NCBI GenBank assembly: GCA_046299415.1
Contig: JBKBII010000001.1
Span: 310,001 to 374,000 of the forward strand
Source: JBKBII01 sp046299415
GTDB lineage: Bacteria > Pseudomonadota > Gammaproteobacteria > Ectothiorhodospirales > Ectothiorhodospiraceae
Direction of reading: 5' to 3'
DNA: 64,000 bases
Below the pieces are notes generated by a model that saw only the letters and a program-made list of their open reading frames with translations, searched no databases and was not told where the DNA came from. This document shows positions 44,769-54,182 of the stretch, piece after piece; positions within the stretch are counted from its first letter, which is position 1; each line of letters starts with the position of its first letter. A program made the position numbers and the translations under genes.

Positions 44769-45039
44769 CGCGATGACCCCCTTTCTCGAGATAACGGGCA
44801 AAGGCAACCGCTGAAAGGAATGCGGTAATGGCGAGAACCATGGCCACATCAATGAACGGAGCGCGCGCCGATGAAATGGCATAAACGCCGATGAAACCAA
44901 CTGTCAGCGATGCGATGAGCTCGAGTGCCACCACTCGATCCGGCAACGACGGTCCCTGAACCAGGCGCCAAAAGCCGAGCGCCAAAGCCAGTGACAGCGT
45001 TGCGTACGCGATCCAAACGGCAATGTCGAGAACACTCAT
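44758..45039 (-). CDS. mnhF: Mrp antiporter subunit F
   Basis: A 93-residue protein with three membrane helices; WRLVQGPSLPDRVVALELIA is diagnostic. Overlaps mnhE upstream by four bases (ATGA) and mnhG downstream. Works only as part of the MrpA-G complex in the inner membrane. Confidence 0.93.
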   Translation of the reverse strand: MSVLDIAVWIAYATLSLALALGFWRLVQGPSLPDRVVALELIASLTVGFIGVYAISSARAPFIDVAMVLAITAFLSAVAFARYLEKGGHRDDR

Positions 45040-45509
45040 CGCATCATCTCCAAGATCCGGCGTTCAAGGTCGTGGATCGATGCAAATACTGCACTGCGAT
45101 CGTCGAGATACATTACGTGGATGTAGAGCACCTTTTTGTCTGAAGACACGTCGAGACTCAACGTCCCCGGTGTCAACGAGATGAGGTTTGCCAATGTCGT
45201 GATTTCGGCGTCTGTGCGAACCGTAAGCGGAAAAGCGATCACGCCCGGAGACATCAGGTGGGTCGGTGTAACAACATCCCACGCAACTTTGAGGTTCGAG
45301 ACAATCAATTCCTTGAAGAAGAAAAGGATAAAGCCGATGACTTTTGGCACCCGCTTTAAATAGCTGCGCACACCCGGCAGCTCTCGCAAGCCGATCGCCA
45401 AGGCCAAGTAGCCGAAGATGAAACCAACCAGCAGGTTGACACCACTGAAGTTTCCTGTCAGCGCCGCCCACAAAAGAGCCAGAAGAAGATTCCAGGTCAA
45501 CGGTGTCAT
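45036..45509 (-). CDS. mnhE: Mrp antiporter subunit E
   Basis: A 157-residue protein with two or three N-terminal membrane helices and a cytoplasmic domain. VAWDVVTPTHLMSPGVIAFPL and ANLISLTPGTLSLDVSSDKKVLYIHVMYLDD are the MrpE hallmarks. Overlaps mnhD and mnhF by four bases each. Structural subunit bridging the antiporter modules. Confidence 0.93.
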   Translation of the reverse strand: MTPLTWNLLLALLWAALTGNFSGVNLLVGFIFGYLALAIGLRELPGVRSYLKRVPKVIGFILFFFKELIVSNLKVAWDVVTPTHLMSPGVIAFPLTVRTDAEITTLANLISLTPGTLSLDVSSDKKVLYIHVMYLDDRSAVFASIHDLERRILEMMR

Positions 45510-47047
45510 TCGCTGATCTCCTGCGGTGCTAGCGAAGGCATATTCGCACCGGCTCCGGCACCCAGCACCGCATCGATATAGACCGACGGATCGAGAAGTT
45601 GAGCGGCGGCGGTTTCAGCTAGTTCGTAGATCGGCTGACCAAAAAAACCGATGAACAGCGTCATCACGGCAAGCATGACAATCGGTGCATAAAGCCAAAA
45701 CATTGAACCATGCGCGGGATGGGGTGCGAGGTTGGCGCCTTCAGGCACGGCTTTCCAGAAGGCCTCCGACCAGATCTTGATCATGGAGTACAGGGTCAGC
45801 AGTCCAACCACAAGGGCGATAAAGACGATCCACCACGCCTCGACTTCAAGACCAGCGCGAATAATGATGAATTTGGCGAAAAAACCAGACAAAGGCGGCA
45901 AGCCGGCTAACGACAGCGCGGGAATCAGGAACAGAATGGCCAGCCCCGGCCGTTCGCGGTAAAGCCCGCCGAGTGACTTGAGGTCATGTGTGCCCTTCAA
46001 GTGATAGATCAGGCCTCCGATCAGAAACAGGTTTGCCTTCACAATAATGTGATGCATGATGTAGAAAACGCCGCCGATCAACGCGAGAGGTGTCATCAGG
46101 GCCAGCCCCATGATCATGTAACCGATCTGGCTGATGATATGGAACGACAGAATTCTGCGTATTTCAAAGTGAGACGCTGCACCGAGGACGCCTGTGAGCA
46201 TCGTGGCGGCGGCGACCCAGAGCAAAATGTCATGGGTGTAGTTGATTTCTTGATTGAATATCAGAGTGAACACACGGTATAAAGCGTAGACTCCAACCTT
46301 GGTCAGCAGACCGGCGAACAGCGCGGACACCGCGACTTTTGGCGTGTGATACGACGCGGGCAACCAAAAAAAGAATGGGAAAGCCCCTGCCTTGATGCCA
46401 AACGCGATCAGGAACAGCATCGCGATCACGGTGATCAGTCCCGTGTCCTCGACTTCGCCGAGCTTGACCGCGATGTCGGCCATGTTCAGTGTTCCTGTCA
46501 ACCCGTAAATCAGGCCAATGCCGGTCAGGAACAGGGCCGAAGACAAGAGATTCAGCGTTACGTATTTGACAGCGCCTTCCATCTGCGAGCGCTCACCCCC
46601 GAGAATCAGGAGAGCGAACGAAGCCACGAGCATGACTTCAAACCAGACGTACAGATTGAAAATATCGCCAGTCAAAAAGGCGCCGTTGACGCCAGCCAAC
46701 AACAGGTGAAGCAGCGGGTAGTATCCGAAGCGCTCGTGATGTCGACCGATATCAGCGAGTGAATACAAGGCCGTTGCCAAACCGATGATGCCCGTCAACA
46801 CGACCATGATCGCGGACAACATATCGGAAACCAGCACGATCCCGAACGGGGCCGGCCAAGAACCCATCTCCATCGTGATCACGCCGTCGGCTCGGGTTTC
46901 CAGCAACAGCGCTACAGCTGCGACAAGCATCAGCGCGGTGCCGAGTAAACCCAGCCAGCGTTGCGCCCACAGCGATTTCCAGACCAGCACTGACAAGCCA
47001 CCGAACAGCAGCGGGAGCAGGACTGGTAGAGCAATCGTCGAACTCAT
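45506..47047 (-). CDS. mnhD: Mrp antiporter subunit D
   Basis: Large membrane subunit of 513 residues, homologous to complex I NuoM/NuoN, with about 14 helices. Conserved pieces: GDIFNLYVWFEVMLVASFALLIL with the key glutamate, then FGIKAGAFPFFFWLPASYHTPKVAVSALFAGLLTKVGVYALYR carrying the proton-path lysines and histidines, and LPPLSGFFAKFIII. With MrpA it forms the proton/cation path. Four-base overlaps on both sides. Confidence 0.95.
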   Translation of the reverse strand: MSSTIALPVLLPLLFGGLSVLVWKSLWAQRWLGLLGTALMLVAAVALLLETRADGVITMEMGSWPAPFGIVLVSDMLSAIMVVLTGIIGLATALYSLADIGRHHERFGYYPLLHLLLAGVNGAFLTGDIFNLYVWFEVMLVASFALLILGGERSQMEGAVKYVTLNLLSSALFLTGIGLIYGLTGTLNMADIAVKLGEVEDTGLITVIAMLFLIAFGIKAGAFPFFFWLPASYHTPKVAVSALFAGLLTKVGVYALYRVFTLIFNQEINYTHDILLWVAAATMLTGVLGAASHFEIRRILSFHIISQIGYMIMGLALMTPLALIGGVFYIMHHIIVKANLFLIGGLIYHLKGTHDLKSLGGLYRERPGLAILFLIPALSLAGLPPLSGFFAKFIIIRAGLEVEAWWIVFIALVVGLLTLYSMIKIWSEAFWKAVPEGANLAPHPAHGSMFWLYAPIVMLAVMTLFIGFFGQPIYELAETAAAQLLDPSVYIDAVLGAGAGANMPSLAPQEISE

Positions 47048-47391
47048 GTATCGGTATCCCGCATCTGATCAAGGTCGTCTTGACGCACGACTTCGTACGC
47101 TCGGTGAATTAGCACGACGGCAAACGCCAGAACACCAAAGCCGATGACGATTGCGGTCAATATCAAGGCTTGCGCCAAGGGATCAGCGGACAAGCCGGCG
47201 ACGGTCGCTTGCCCCTCGTCGATCAATGGCGGTGCGCCGCGCTCGAGGCCAGCGACAGTGAAAATCAGCAAATTGGCGGCGTTGGATAGCAGTATCAATC
47301 CAATGACGAGCTTGACGATCGATCGGCGCAACATCATGTAGATCGCTGCCGAGTACAACAAACCGACGGTGATTGCCATCAGGACTTCCAC
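47044..47391 (-). CDS. mnhC: Mrp antiporter subunit C
   Basis: NuoK-like subunit of 115 residues with three helices: AIYMMLRRSIVKLVIGLILLSNAANLLIF and DPLAQALILTAIVIGFG are diagnostic. The GTG at 47391 follows GGAGG closely and yields the usual start MEVLMAITVG; an internal ATG at 47379 is less likely. Overlaps mnhD by four bases and lies nine bases after mnhB. Confidence 0.94.
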   Translation of the reverse strand: MEVLMAITVGLLYSAAIYMMLRRSIVKLVIGLILLSNAANLLIFTVAGLERGAPPLIDEGQATVAGLSADPLAQALILTAIVIGFGVLAFAVVLIHRAYEVVRQDDLDQMRDTDT

Positions 47392-47400
47392 GCGGCCTCC

Positions 47401-47826
47401 TTAGTCTTCGGCTTCGGCCAGGCCGATGAGAATTGTCAGCGTCGAGCCGATCACGACAAGGTAGACGCCGATATCGAACCACAGCACGGTCGACAGCTTG
47501 ACCTTACCGAAGATCGGCATGGCGACCTCCCACCACTGCGCAGTAAAGAATGGCTGATCCTGAAACCAGGCGGGAAACGCTGACGTGGTTGCGATCACCA
47601 TGCCAAGACCGATCACTGTACGAGGGTCGACCTTGAGTACGCGCTTGGCCTCATCGACACCCATCGAAAACAGATAGAGTACGACTGCAGCCGCGGCAAC
47701 GAGGCCGCCAATGAAGCCGCCACCTGGTTCGTCGTGGCCGCGAAGCAGCAAAAAGACGGAAAAGAACAGCAACAGCGGAAGCATCAAATGCCCCGTCGTC
47801 CGCAGAATCAGCGATTGCATGTTCAT
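47401..47826 (-). CDS. mnhB: Mrp antiporter subunit B
   Basis: A 141-residue protein with four helices. LRGHDEPGGGFIGGLVAAAAVVLY is the MnhB/DUF4040-type signature, and FDIGVYLVVIGSTLTILIGL the conserved end. Starts inside the end of mnhA (ATGA overlap). Complements the MrpB-like domain fused to MrpA. Confidence 0.94.
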   Translation of the reverse strand: MNMQSLILRTTGHLMLPLLLFFSVFLLLRGHDEPGGGFIGGLVAAAAVVLYLFSMGVDEAKRVLKVDPRTVIGLGMVIATTSAFPAWFQDQPFFTAQWWEVAMPIFGKVKLSTVLWFDIGVYLVVIGSTLTILIGLAEAED

Positions 47827-50234
47827 GGTTCGACCCTCTTCCGGCCTTCGGCGCGGTCGCCGTCATGGTCGGCGACGTCGTTAAGCCCGGATGACTTTGG
47901 CGAGCGAGCCGTGTTCGCGCTGAGGAGCGCTTTCCGATCTTCTGCGCGCAAGAAGATCATCGCGTAGATACCGATGGCGGCTAGAGCCAGGACGAAGATT
48001 TCCCCCAGCGTGTCCAGCGCCCGGAAATCGACAAGGATTACATTGACCACATTACGTCCGAAGCCGGCGGGTACCGCTTCGTCGAGGAAGAACTGAGCAA
48101 TGCTGTCAAAACCGTCGGCCGCGAGCACGGACAAAATCAACAGCGTGATCATGCCGCCAGCGATCAGCGATATGAGCGCGTCACGTAGCCGAATACCGCG
48201 ACTCGACAGCCCCAGAAAGCCCGGCAGACGGAACAGCACGAGGACAAGCAGAATGACGGTCAAGGTCTCGACCAGCACCTGGGTGATTCCGACGTCGGCG
48301 GCTGAGAACAGGATGTAGATCAAAGCCACGGAAAAACCGACGACACCGAGCGCAGCCACCGCGCTCAGACGATCACCGGTGGTGATGGCAACCCATACGG
48401 CGAGCAGCAGAACCCCAATGATGGCGGCCTCGTGCAAACGCACGGCTCCGACTTCGACGCCCGCAATCGAAACCCCGTACCACTGCGCGGTGACACCGAC
48501 TAGGAGAGCCGTGGTGATCAGGATGAAAATCACGTAGAAACGCAGGTAGCCGTTTTGCAGCACGCGCGTCTGCCACACAGAAATCGCGACGATCGCGTCC
48601 ATCATGCGGAAGTACTGTCGTTCCGGACCGTATTTTTCAGCCCATTGATCGGCCTTCGCGGTGCCGGCGCGAATGACGGTCCAGTACCGGAACAAAAATA
48701 CGCCCGCGATCAACGCGAAAATCGAAATTGCGAGCGGCCAGGTCAATCCGTGCCATAACGCGAGGTATTCGGTGACCGGCTCACCCTGGACCGCTGCCGC
48801 AGCTGAATTGAGCAAGCCCTGATCGGCCAGACCGGGGCCAAGGCCGAACACTAGGCTCAGCGCTGCGAGAACGAACGGCCCCGCGATCAGTGCAATCGGA
48901 GCTTCATGGATGGCTTCTCGTGTCTTGGGCGCTTTGAACGCTCCGAACCACGGTTTAAAACCGACCAGCAAGGCCACACCAACGCCGAGCATGGCAGTTG
49001 CGACGGCCACAGGGATCAAGAACATCGTCAATCCCGGAGCCCCGATTGCCGCCTCGAGCATCAGTTCTTTCGCCACAAATCCAAACAGTGGCAGAACGCC
49101 GCCGAGCGAAAGCGCAGCGAGAATCGCGGTACCGGTCGTGATCGGTAGCGTGGTGCGCAGTCCCGCCACCTGTGTCAGGTCCTTCGCCCCTGCTTCGTGA
49201 TCCAAAATGCCGGCGATCAGGAACAGTGCCCCCTTGTATAGCGAGTGCGCCAACAGAAACGTGACGGCAGCGAGAATCGCGGTTTCCGTTCCGATTCCCA
49301 GCAGCATGGTCAGGGTTCCGAGGGCCATGACGGTCGAGTACGCGAGGACTTTTTTGACTCCTGTCGAGCGGAACGACAGCCACACGCCCAGCAGCATCGT
49401 GATGGCGCCGAGCGACGTTAAGATCAAAAACCACGCCTCGGTACCGCCAACCGCGGGGTGGAGTCGCGCCAGAAGATAAACCCCGGCCTTGACCATTGTG
49501 GCCGAGTGCAGATACGCGGATACGGGGGTCGGCGCTGCCATCGCATTGGGCAGCCAGAAATGAAAGGGGAATTGCGCCGACTTCGTAAAGGCTCCGGCAG
49601 CGAGTAGCAACAAGATCGCGAAGTACCAGCCGTGCTCGCGGACGGCGTCCCCTGAGGCCAGGATCTCACTTATCTCGTAGCTGCCGCCCGCGATGGCGAG
49701 CAAGATCAAGCCCGCTAGCAGCGCCAAACCGCCGCCAACAGTCACGAACAAACCCTGTAGCGCAAGTTTGCGCGTCTCGGCTTTTTCGTGGTGATAGCCG
49801 ATCAGCAGATACGACGTGATCGACGTCAGCTCCCAGAAAACGAACAGTGCGATGAGGTTATCGGCGAGCACCAAGCCCAGCATCGCTCCCATGAAGCTGA
49901 AGATGAGCACGAAAAAACGCCCAACGTCGCGATCGTTCTCGAGGTATCGCCCCGCATAACTGACGATAAAAAAACCGATGCCGGTGACCAGCAAGGCAAA
50001 CAGCAACGACAGGCCGTCGAGCACGAACGACAACTGAATGCCGAGGCCCGGCAGCCAGGGCCAAACCTGCCGCACCACTTCACCACCGCCGACTGGGCCG
50101 AGAAAGGTCGCGAAGTAAGTAAATAAGCCCGCCGGAACGACACCGAGCACCCAACCTGAGTGGCGACCGACCACACGATGGATGAATGGCGCTAGGGCCG
50201 CGGTGAGAAATATCAGGCCAATGGCGTAGAGCAT
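47823..50234 (-). CDS. mnhA: Mrp antiporter subunit A
   Basis: First and largest gene of the operon (803 residues, about 20 helices), homologous to NuoL. SFVLDGLSLLFALLVTGIGFFIVSYAG, FVFWELTSITSYLLIGYHH with the essential glutamate, and FHFWLPNAMAAPTPVSAYLHSATMVKAGVYLLARL are intact. The C-terminal 200 residues form the fused MrpB-like domain (VGITQVLVETLTVILLVLVLFRLP). The complete Mrp complex exports Na+ or K+ in exchange for protons, supporting growth in salty or alkaline conditions. A short repeat and hairpin lie just upstream. Confidence 0.95.
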   Translation of the reverse strand: MLYAIGLIFLTAALAPFIHRVVGRHSGWVLGVVPAGLFTYFATFLGPVGGGEVVRQVWPWLPGLGIQLSFVLDGLSLLFALLVTGIGFFIVSYAGRYLENDRDVGRFFVLIFSFMGAMLGLVLADNLIALFVFWELTSITSYLLIGYHHEKAETRKLALQGLFVTVGGGLALLAGLILLAIAGGSYEISEILASGDAVREHGWYFAILLLLAAGAFTKSAQFPFHFWLPNAMAAPTPVSAYLHSATMVKAGVYLLARLHPAVGGTEAWFLILTSLGAITMLLGVWLSFRSTGVKKVLAYSTVMALGTLTMLLGIGTETAILAAVTFLLAHSLYKGALFLIAGILDHEAGAKDLTQVAGLRTTLPITTGTAILAALSLGGVLPLFGFVAKELMLEAAIGAPGLTMFLIPVAVATAMLGVGVALLVGFKPWFGAFKAPKTREAIHEAPIALIAGPFVLAALSLVFGLGPGLADQGLLNSAAAAVQGEPVTEYLALWHGLTWPLAISIFALIAGVFLFRYWTVIRAGTAKADQWAEKYGPERQYFRMMDAIVAISVWQTRVLQNGYLRFYVIFILITTALLVGVTAQWYGVSIAGVEVGAVRLHEAAIIGVLLLAVWVAITTGDRLSAVAALGVVGFSVALIYILFSAADVGITQVLVETLTVILLVLVLFRLPGFLGLSSRGIRLRDALISLIAGGMITLLILSVLAADGFDSIAQFFLDEAVPAGFGRNVVNVILVDFRALDTLGEIFVLALAAIGIYAMIFLRAEDRKALLSANTARSPKSSGLNDVADHDGDRAEGRKRVEP

Positions 50235-51030
50235 GTTCGGATTTCCCGGAAGTCGACGGCCAGTCCTGCTGCCAGTCCTGCTGCCAGTCCTACCGTGACT
50301 GGCATGTTAAGAATTTGCTTCAACGAAGCGGCGATGGCCCAAGCCGGACCGAGCCTTTTAGCTCGTGGCGAGCCGACCACTCGAGCACCGCGGTGCGCCG
50401 CCTGCTCCGGCATTCTGCCCGACGGTTTGAGCGCCGACCATGGGTGCAGGCAGGCTCGCTCAAATCGGTCACCTTTGCTCACGGGGGATCAAGCGTCGGT
50501 GAGCCCCCTGTCGGCCCACTTTACCGTTTTGATCGACCGCGATGGCAAACCCGTCCCAGGACTCGAGACAGCTCGCGATCAAACGCACCCCCGGCTTTCC
50601 CGCGCTTCTCCCGAGGGGGGCAAACCTATTCGGCAACCCATCTACCCAGCCGAACCTACCGGTCGCATGGGTGACTCCGCCGTGGTTTCCGGCGACGGGT
50701 ATCGTCGATGCCTTTTATCACGCAGGGTCATGCGTGGTGTTCGGGTAACTATATTCCAGGCTAGCCCGCTAGCATACCGGAGGTCGGCGAGTTCAAAAAG
50801 TGACAGGCGTTGAAAGTCTTGCCTGGAGCGTGATGACAGCCGGTATGCGCATCGAACACAACCTGAGCTGCTTAAACGTTCCGAGTCATCAATCGAGACG
50901 CGGGTGATTGATGGGAGTCAAATTGACGTAGCTCAGACGCAGGCGCGCGTGCCGCCGGGCGCAGCGCTGACGACGACGCGTTAAGGCTCAAGGGTCGACG
51001 CCGGATGTCGGCCCTCGGGGATGCGCTGCA
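50235..51030. other. Gene-free stretch between mnhA and the SH3 protein gene
   Basis: 796 bases. Besides the repeat block near mnhA it has overlapping plus-strand frames (50295-50813 and 50315-50674) without recognisable domains and rich in Arg, Ser and Pro. I do not call them. Confidence 0.4.
50259..50304. repeat. Triple direct repeat with inverted repeat upstream of mnhA
   Basis: GCCAGTC occurs at 50259, 50271 and 50283, a 12-base period inside the unit GCCAGTCCTGCT. The third copy pairs with GACTGGC (50297-50303); with flanking bases the stem is TGCCAGTC/GACTGGCA, loop seven. Any of the three copies could pair with the same partner. The block is 24-70 bases before the mnhA start, so it may lie in the leader RNA or be a protein-binding site. 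Confidence 0.55.
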
Positions 51031-51741
51031 CTACCAGCTATCGCGGCGCCGGCGTGCCGGTAGCCTCGATAGGATCGCGCCAAGCAGCAGACTGCCAATC
51101 ACTACAAAGGCACCGAGGGTAAACCATTTGCGCTGATGTTCGGCACCGGAAATCTCGAGCTCGCGACGGAGATCGGTGAGTTCGTTTTCGGTCCGCGTCA
51201 GACTCTCACGTAATTCAACGTTCTGACGCTGGATCTCGGCCGGACGTGCGGCGAGTCGACGCAATTCCTCAAGCTCCTCGGTTTGCGCTCCCAACGAAGC
51301 CTGCAGCTGCGCGATTTCGGTTTCCATTTTCCTTCGAGTGTCGAGAAGTTCTGCGACTCGTGACGCCTGGTCGTCTGAGCCGCCGCGAATTTCGTCGAGC
51401 TCAGCCTGGACGGCTGCGAGTCGGTCGCGCGAGTGAGGTTGGTTTTGTAGGTAACGCGAGAGCATCCAACCTTCGGTGCCATTCGAGAAACGCACGCGCG
51501 AATACCCTTCGACTTCTTCGAGCACGCTCACCGATTCACCGGAGCGCGCCATTCTGATGATGCGGTTTTGCAGCGTGCGACCTGTTCGCACGTCGGCCTC
51601 GAGGTCTTCCGAAATCCAGCGCTGGCTTCCCTGTGCTTCGGCAGTGGGCGTCAACGCGAGCGCCGATAGAAGACTGAGACACATCAGGACCATCATGGCC
51701 ATTGCTGAAAAGCGACTGCGGTCGCGCGCCGATTGCTTCAC
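51031..51741 (-). CDS. SH3-domain envelope protein of the TIGR04211/YgiM type
   Basis: From GTG 51741 (236 residues): signal peptide (hydrophobic MVLMCLSLLSALAL, cleavage near AEA), bacterial SH3 domain (WISEDLEADVRTGRTLQNRIIR and RVRFSNGTEGWMLSRYLQ), a coiled coil from about residue 115 to 200 rich in Glu, Leu and Arg, and a C-terminal membrane anchor (TLGAFVVIGSLLLGAILSRL) followed by RRRR. This order is that of YgiM-like proteins, anchored in the inner membrane with the SH3 domain in the periplasm; their role is unclear. The frame is open to 52050; ATG 51876 and ATG 51702 are other candidate starts. Confidence 0.8.
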   Translation of the reverse strand: MKQSARDRSRFSAMAMMVLMCLSLLSALALTPTAEAQGSQRWISEDLEADVRTGRTLQNRIIRMARSGESVSVLEEVEGYSRVRFSNGTEGWMLSRYLQNQPHSRDRLAAVQAELDEIRGGSDDQASRVAELLDTRRKMETEIAQLQASLGAQTEELEELRRLAARPAEIQRQNVELRESLTRTENELTDLRRELEISGAEHQRKWFTLGAFVVIGSLLLGAILSRLPARRRRDSW

Positions 51742-52760
51742 CCGTGCGAACACCGGTTTTTCACTGGTGGCGAGACGACCGTACTCGAAGCTGACGACTG
51801 TACTCGCGATGTGTCGATCCGCAGGAGTGTGATCGAAAGCATGACGGTTAAACGTTGAACTTGATTCTCGAAACATGTACCGCTCCGAACGCTCGGACGA
51901 ATTGACTGTTGACGGACGATGCAAGACCCAGACGCAAGACACGCGAAGCCACTCGCCAGTGGAAAAGCTTGCTCTTTCGTCTGGGTCCTTCAGCCGTGTC
52001 GTTATTGGCCGAAAGACCCGTTGTAGAACAACGAAAGGCCGGTGCTCCATCAGTCGAGTGATCCCCTGTTGCGGGCCAGCCGCCGATGCACCGGACCGGG
52101 AGTTTGGAGCAATGGCGCCGTATCTTTTTGATCACGGCCTACATCGGGATTGGGCGCTTAGCTTTAGGGATCAACGTTTATACCGGCTCGTTGACAGCGT
52201 TTCTTCGTGCGCCTCTGTGATGGTTCTTTATCACGGGTGTTCCTCGCGGATGACTTTGCGCTCTGCACGGCGAAACCTTTAACTTCGCGCATCGCTGCTG
52301 GGCGGGGCGTCGAGGCCGCGTCGTTTCGAGTGGCGGCGCGTAGGGCTCCGGAACTGGCTCGGAGGTGGCGGACGACGGGCGAGTCTGTCCAAGTGCGAGA
52401 GGTGATTCGATTGTTGGCTTTCTAATGGATCGGGCACCGTTGTGATGATACATGCTTCGAGTCACCGAATTTCTTGTCCGATGAAACCGATGTTTCACAT
52501 CGTTCTATTTGCGGCGAACGGTAGCTTTTGGGGCTCCCCTTCAGACCGATCCTTTTCGCGGTGTTGGCCCTCGTGCCCAATCAACCGTTTACGCCGATCG
52601 CGGCGCTTGGGTCTATGCCGTCGGTTTCGCCATGCAGCACAGCGCCCAGACTGACAGTCGCAGCCCTCTCGCGTCCCACTTGTCAATTTTTTCTTCTCTC
52701 ACATTCGATGGCTCGCTGTTGCGTCAACGATTTGATGAATCGCATGACGTCGTGTGTGTG
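51742..52760. other. Gene-free stretch (about 1 kb)
   Basis: The frame of the SH3 protein continues for about 300 bases without similarity. A small perfect hairpin, CGTTGT (52019-52024) and ACAACG (52028-52033), has no T run. Other open frames on both strands are unsupported. Confidence 0.4.
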
Positions 52761-54182
52761 CTACGAGTCTTGTCGCACGGTGTCGTACCGATCAGCAGCA
52801 GCGCGATGACGCAGAGGCCACGACAAGGTGGCTATGAACGCCCATCCAACTGCGAGTGTCGCGGTTGCCAAGACGCGCAAGATCGCGACAAAACCTAAAA
52901 GCAACGTGAACAGCACGACTGGAGTACACCGAAGCAATAGGCCAAAGAAATTGAACGTCGCAGCCAGCCAGGTCGTAGTCGTTGCCAAAATGATCACCAC
53001 GACTGCGCCGAGCATTGCACCCAGTGCCGAGGCGTGTGTCCGAATATCGGGGATGGTGACATCGGTCTGAGTAATGAACAGCTCAAGCAGGCGCTCTCGT
53101 TCACTCAACCAGTCAAGCATCCAGCCGATCCAGATCGCAAGTCCGATCAGGACGATGAGCAGCGCTGCGCCAAACAGGGCCAACGTGCGTCGCAAACCGT
53201 CGTGCTCAAAGTGCATCGTGGCGCTCCAGGTCGTCGAGCGCAATCCATCAACCAACAGAGCGCCTCCGAGAATGGCTGCGCCTGCGAATAAAAGCATTGC
53301 GCCGCGAGCAGCAAGGATGTTCTCCTGGCTTTCAGCAGCAAAAACGGCGACGAAGGCGGGTTCAAACAGCGCCGTACCGACACTGGCGGCCACAACAACC
53401 AAAGCCAAGCCGAGAAGCGCGACGATGCCACGAGATATCCACCGCCACTGTGCCACCGGATCGGAATAAATCACGTCGCGCGAGGTAAAAAAGCGTGTTA
53501 GCCGTTGGTCGATTTCACGAGATCGCTGCGCGAGTTGGTGCAATTCGCGCTGAACCGCCTCAAGACGCTTGACTACGCTGTAAAGCAGCGGCTCGCTGCG
53601 ACGGCGCTCCTCCAACAAAAGGCGAGCCTGCTGTTGATGCTCCTCAAGTCCGAGACGAGCGATGCGCAGGAGCGTTTCTTCAATGTCGCGTGCGAGCTTT
53701 TCGCCTTGTAATGCGACGCTGGCGGGCACTTTCGCCAAGGACTCGAGCCGTAATACCCAGGCCGGTTCCTCGAGCATTCTCCGTTCATCGACGGCAAAAC
53801 CATTTTCCACGCGCTTGAGTGTGTCCTGTGCGTACTGGCGCAGGTCCGGTAACTGCGCGAGATCGCGCTGTAGGAGGCGATAGAAACGGCCCTCGAGTGT
53901 GATTACCGAATGCGCGATGGCGGCGCGTTCGCGAGCTCTGACGGCTCTCGCATACGTTCGCAAAAAAGGTTGACGGGATTGAGCAATAGCGCTTTCCAGC
54001 GTTCGAAAGCGGTTCTGCATCGCTGCAGAGAGAGCCGACCCATAGGCGAGAACCGACTTGCGGCCGTGGCGCCAGCAAGCGACCAGGGTGGCAGTCGAAG
54101 CGATGATGATCAGGAGGCCGAAGATCAACCAGAGGCTCGGCGCAATAGTGCTGAGCGCCGTAGCGCCAGTCGTCTTGTCCAT
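52761..54182 (-). CDS. Membrane protein of unknown function with coiled-coil domain
   Basis: I do not recognise this 473-residue protein. It has one N-terminal helix (about 13-36), a long charged region rich in Arg, Glu, Gln and Leu (about 45-245) that should form coiled coil (RDIEETLLRIARLGLEEHQQQARLLLEERRR in pieces), then about six membrane helices (from VALLGLALVVVAASV near 255 to the end). AGAGG before ATG 54182 gives a firm start. The layout, a cytoplasmic coiled coil between membrane segments, suggests a scaffold or stress-response membrane protein, but there is no sequence evidence for a function. It stands alone between two long spacers. Confidence 0.75.
   Translation of the reverse strand: MDKTTGATALSTIAPSLWLIFGLLIIIASTATLVACWRHGRKSVLAYGSALSAAMQNRFRTLESAIAQSRQPFLRTYARAVRARERAAIAHSVITLEGRFYRLLQRDLAQLPDLRQYAQDTLKRVENGFAVDERRMLEEPAWVLRLESLAKVPASVALQGEKLARDIEETLLRIARLGLEEHQQQARLLLEERRRSEPLLYSVVKRLEAVQRELHQLAQRSREIDQRLTRFFTSRDVIYSDPVAQWRWISRGIVALLGLALVVVAASVGTALFEPAFVAVFAAESQENILAARGAMLLFAGAAILGGALLVDGLRSTTWSATMHFEHDGLRRTLALFGAALLIVLIGLAIWIGWMLDWLSERERLLELFITQTDVTIPDIRTHASALGAMLGAVVVIILATTTTWLAATFNFFGLLLRCTPVVLFTLLLGFVAILRVLATATLAVGWAFIATLSWPLRHRAAADRYDTVRQDS

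Noticed and set aside
50295..50813. 172-codon plus-strand frame upstream of the Mrp operon
   Set aside because: Overlaps another open frame of similar length; both lack domains and look like chance frames.
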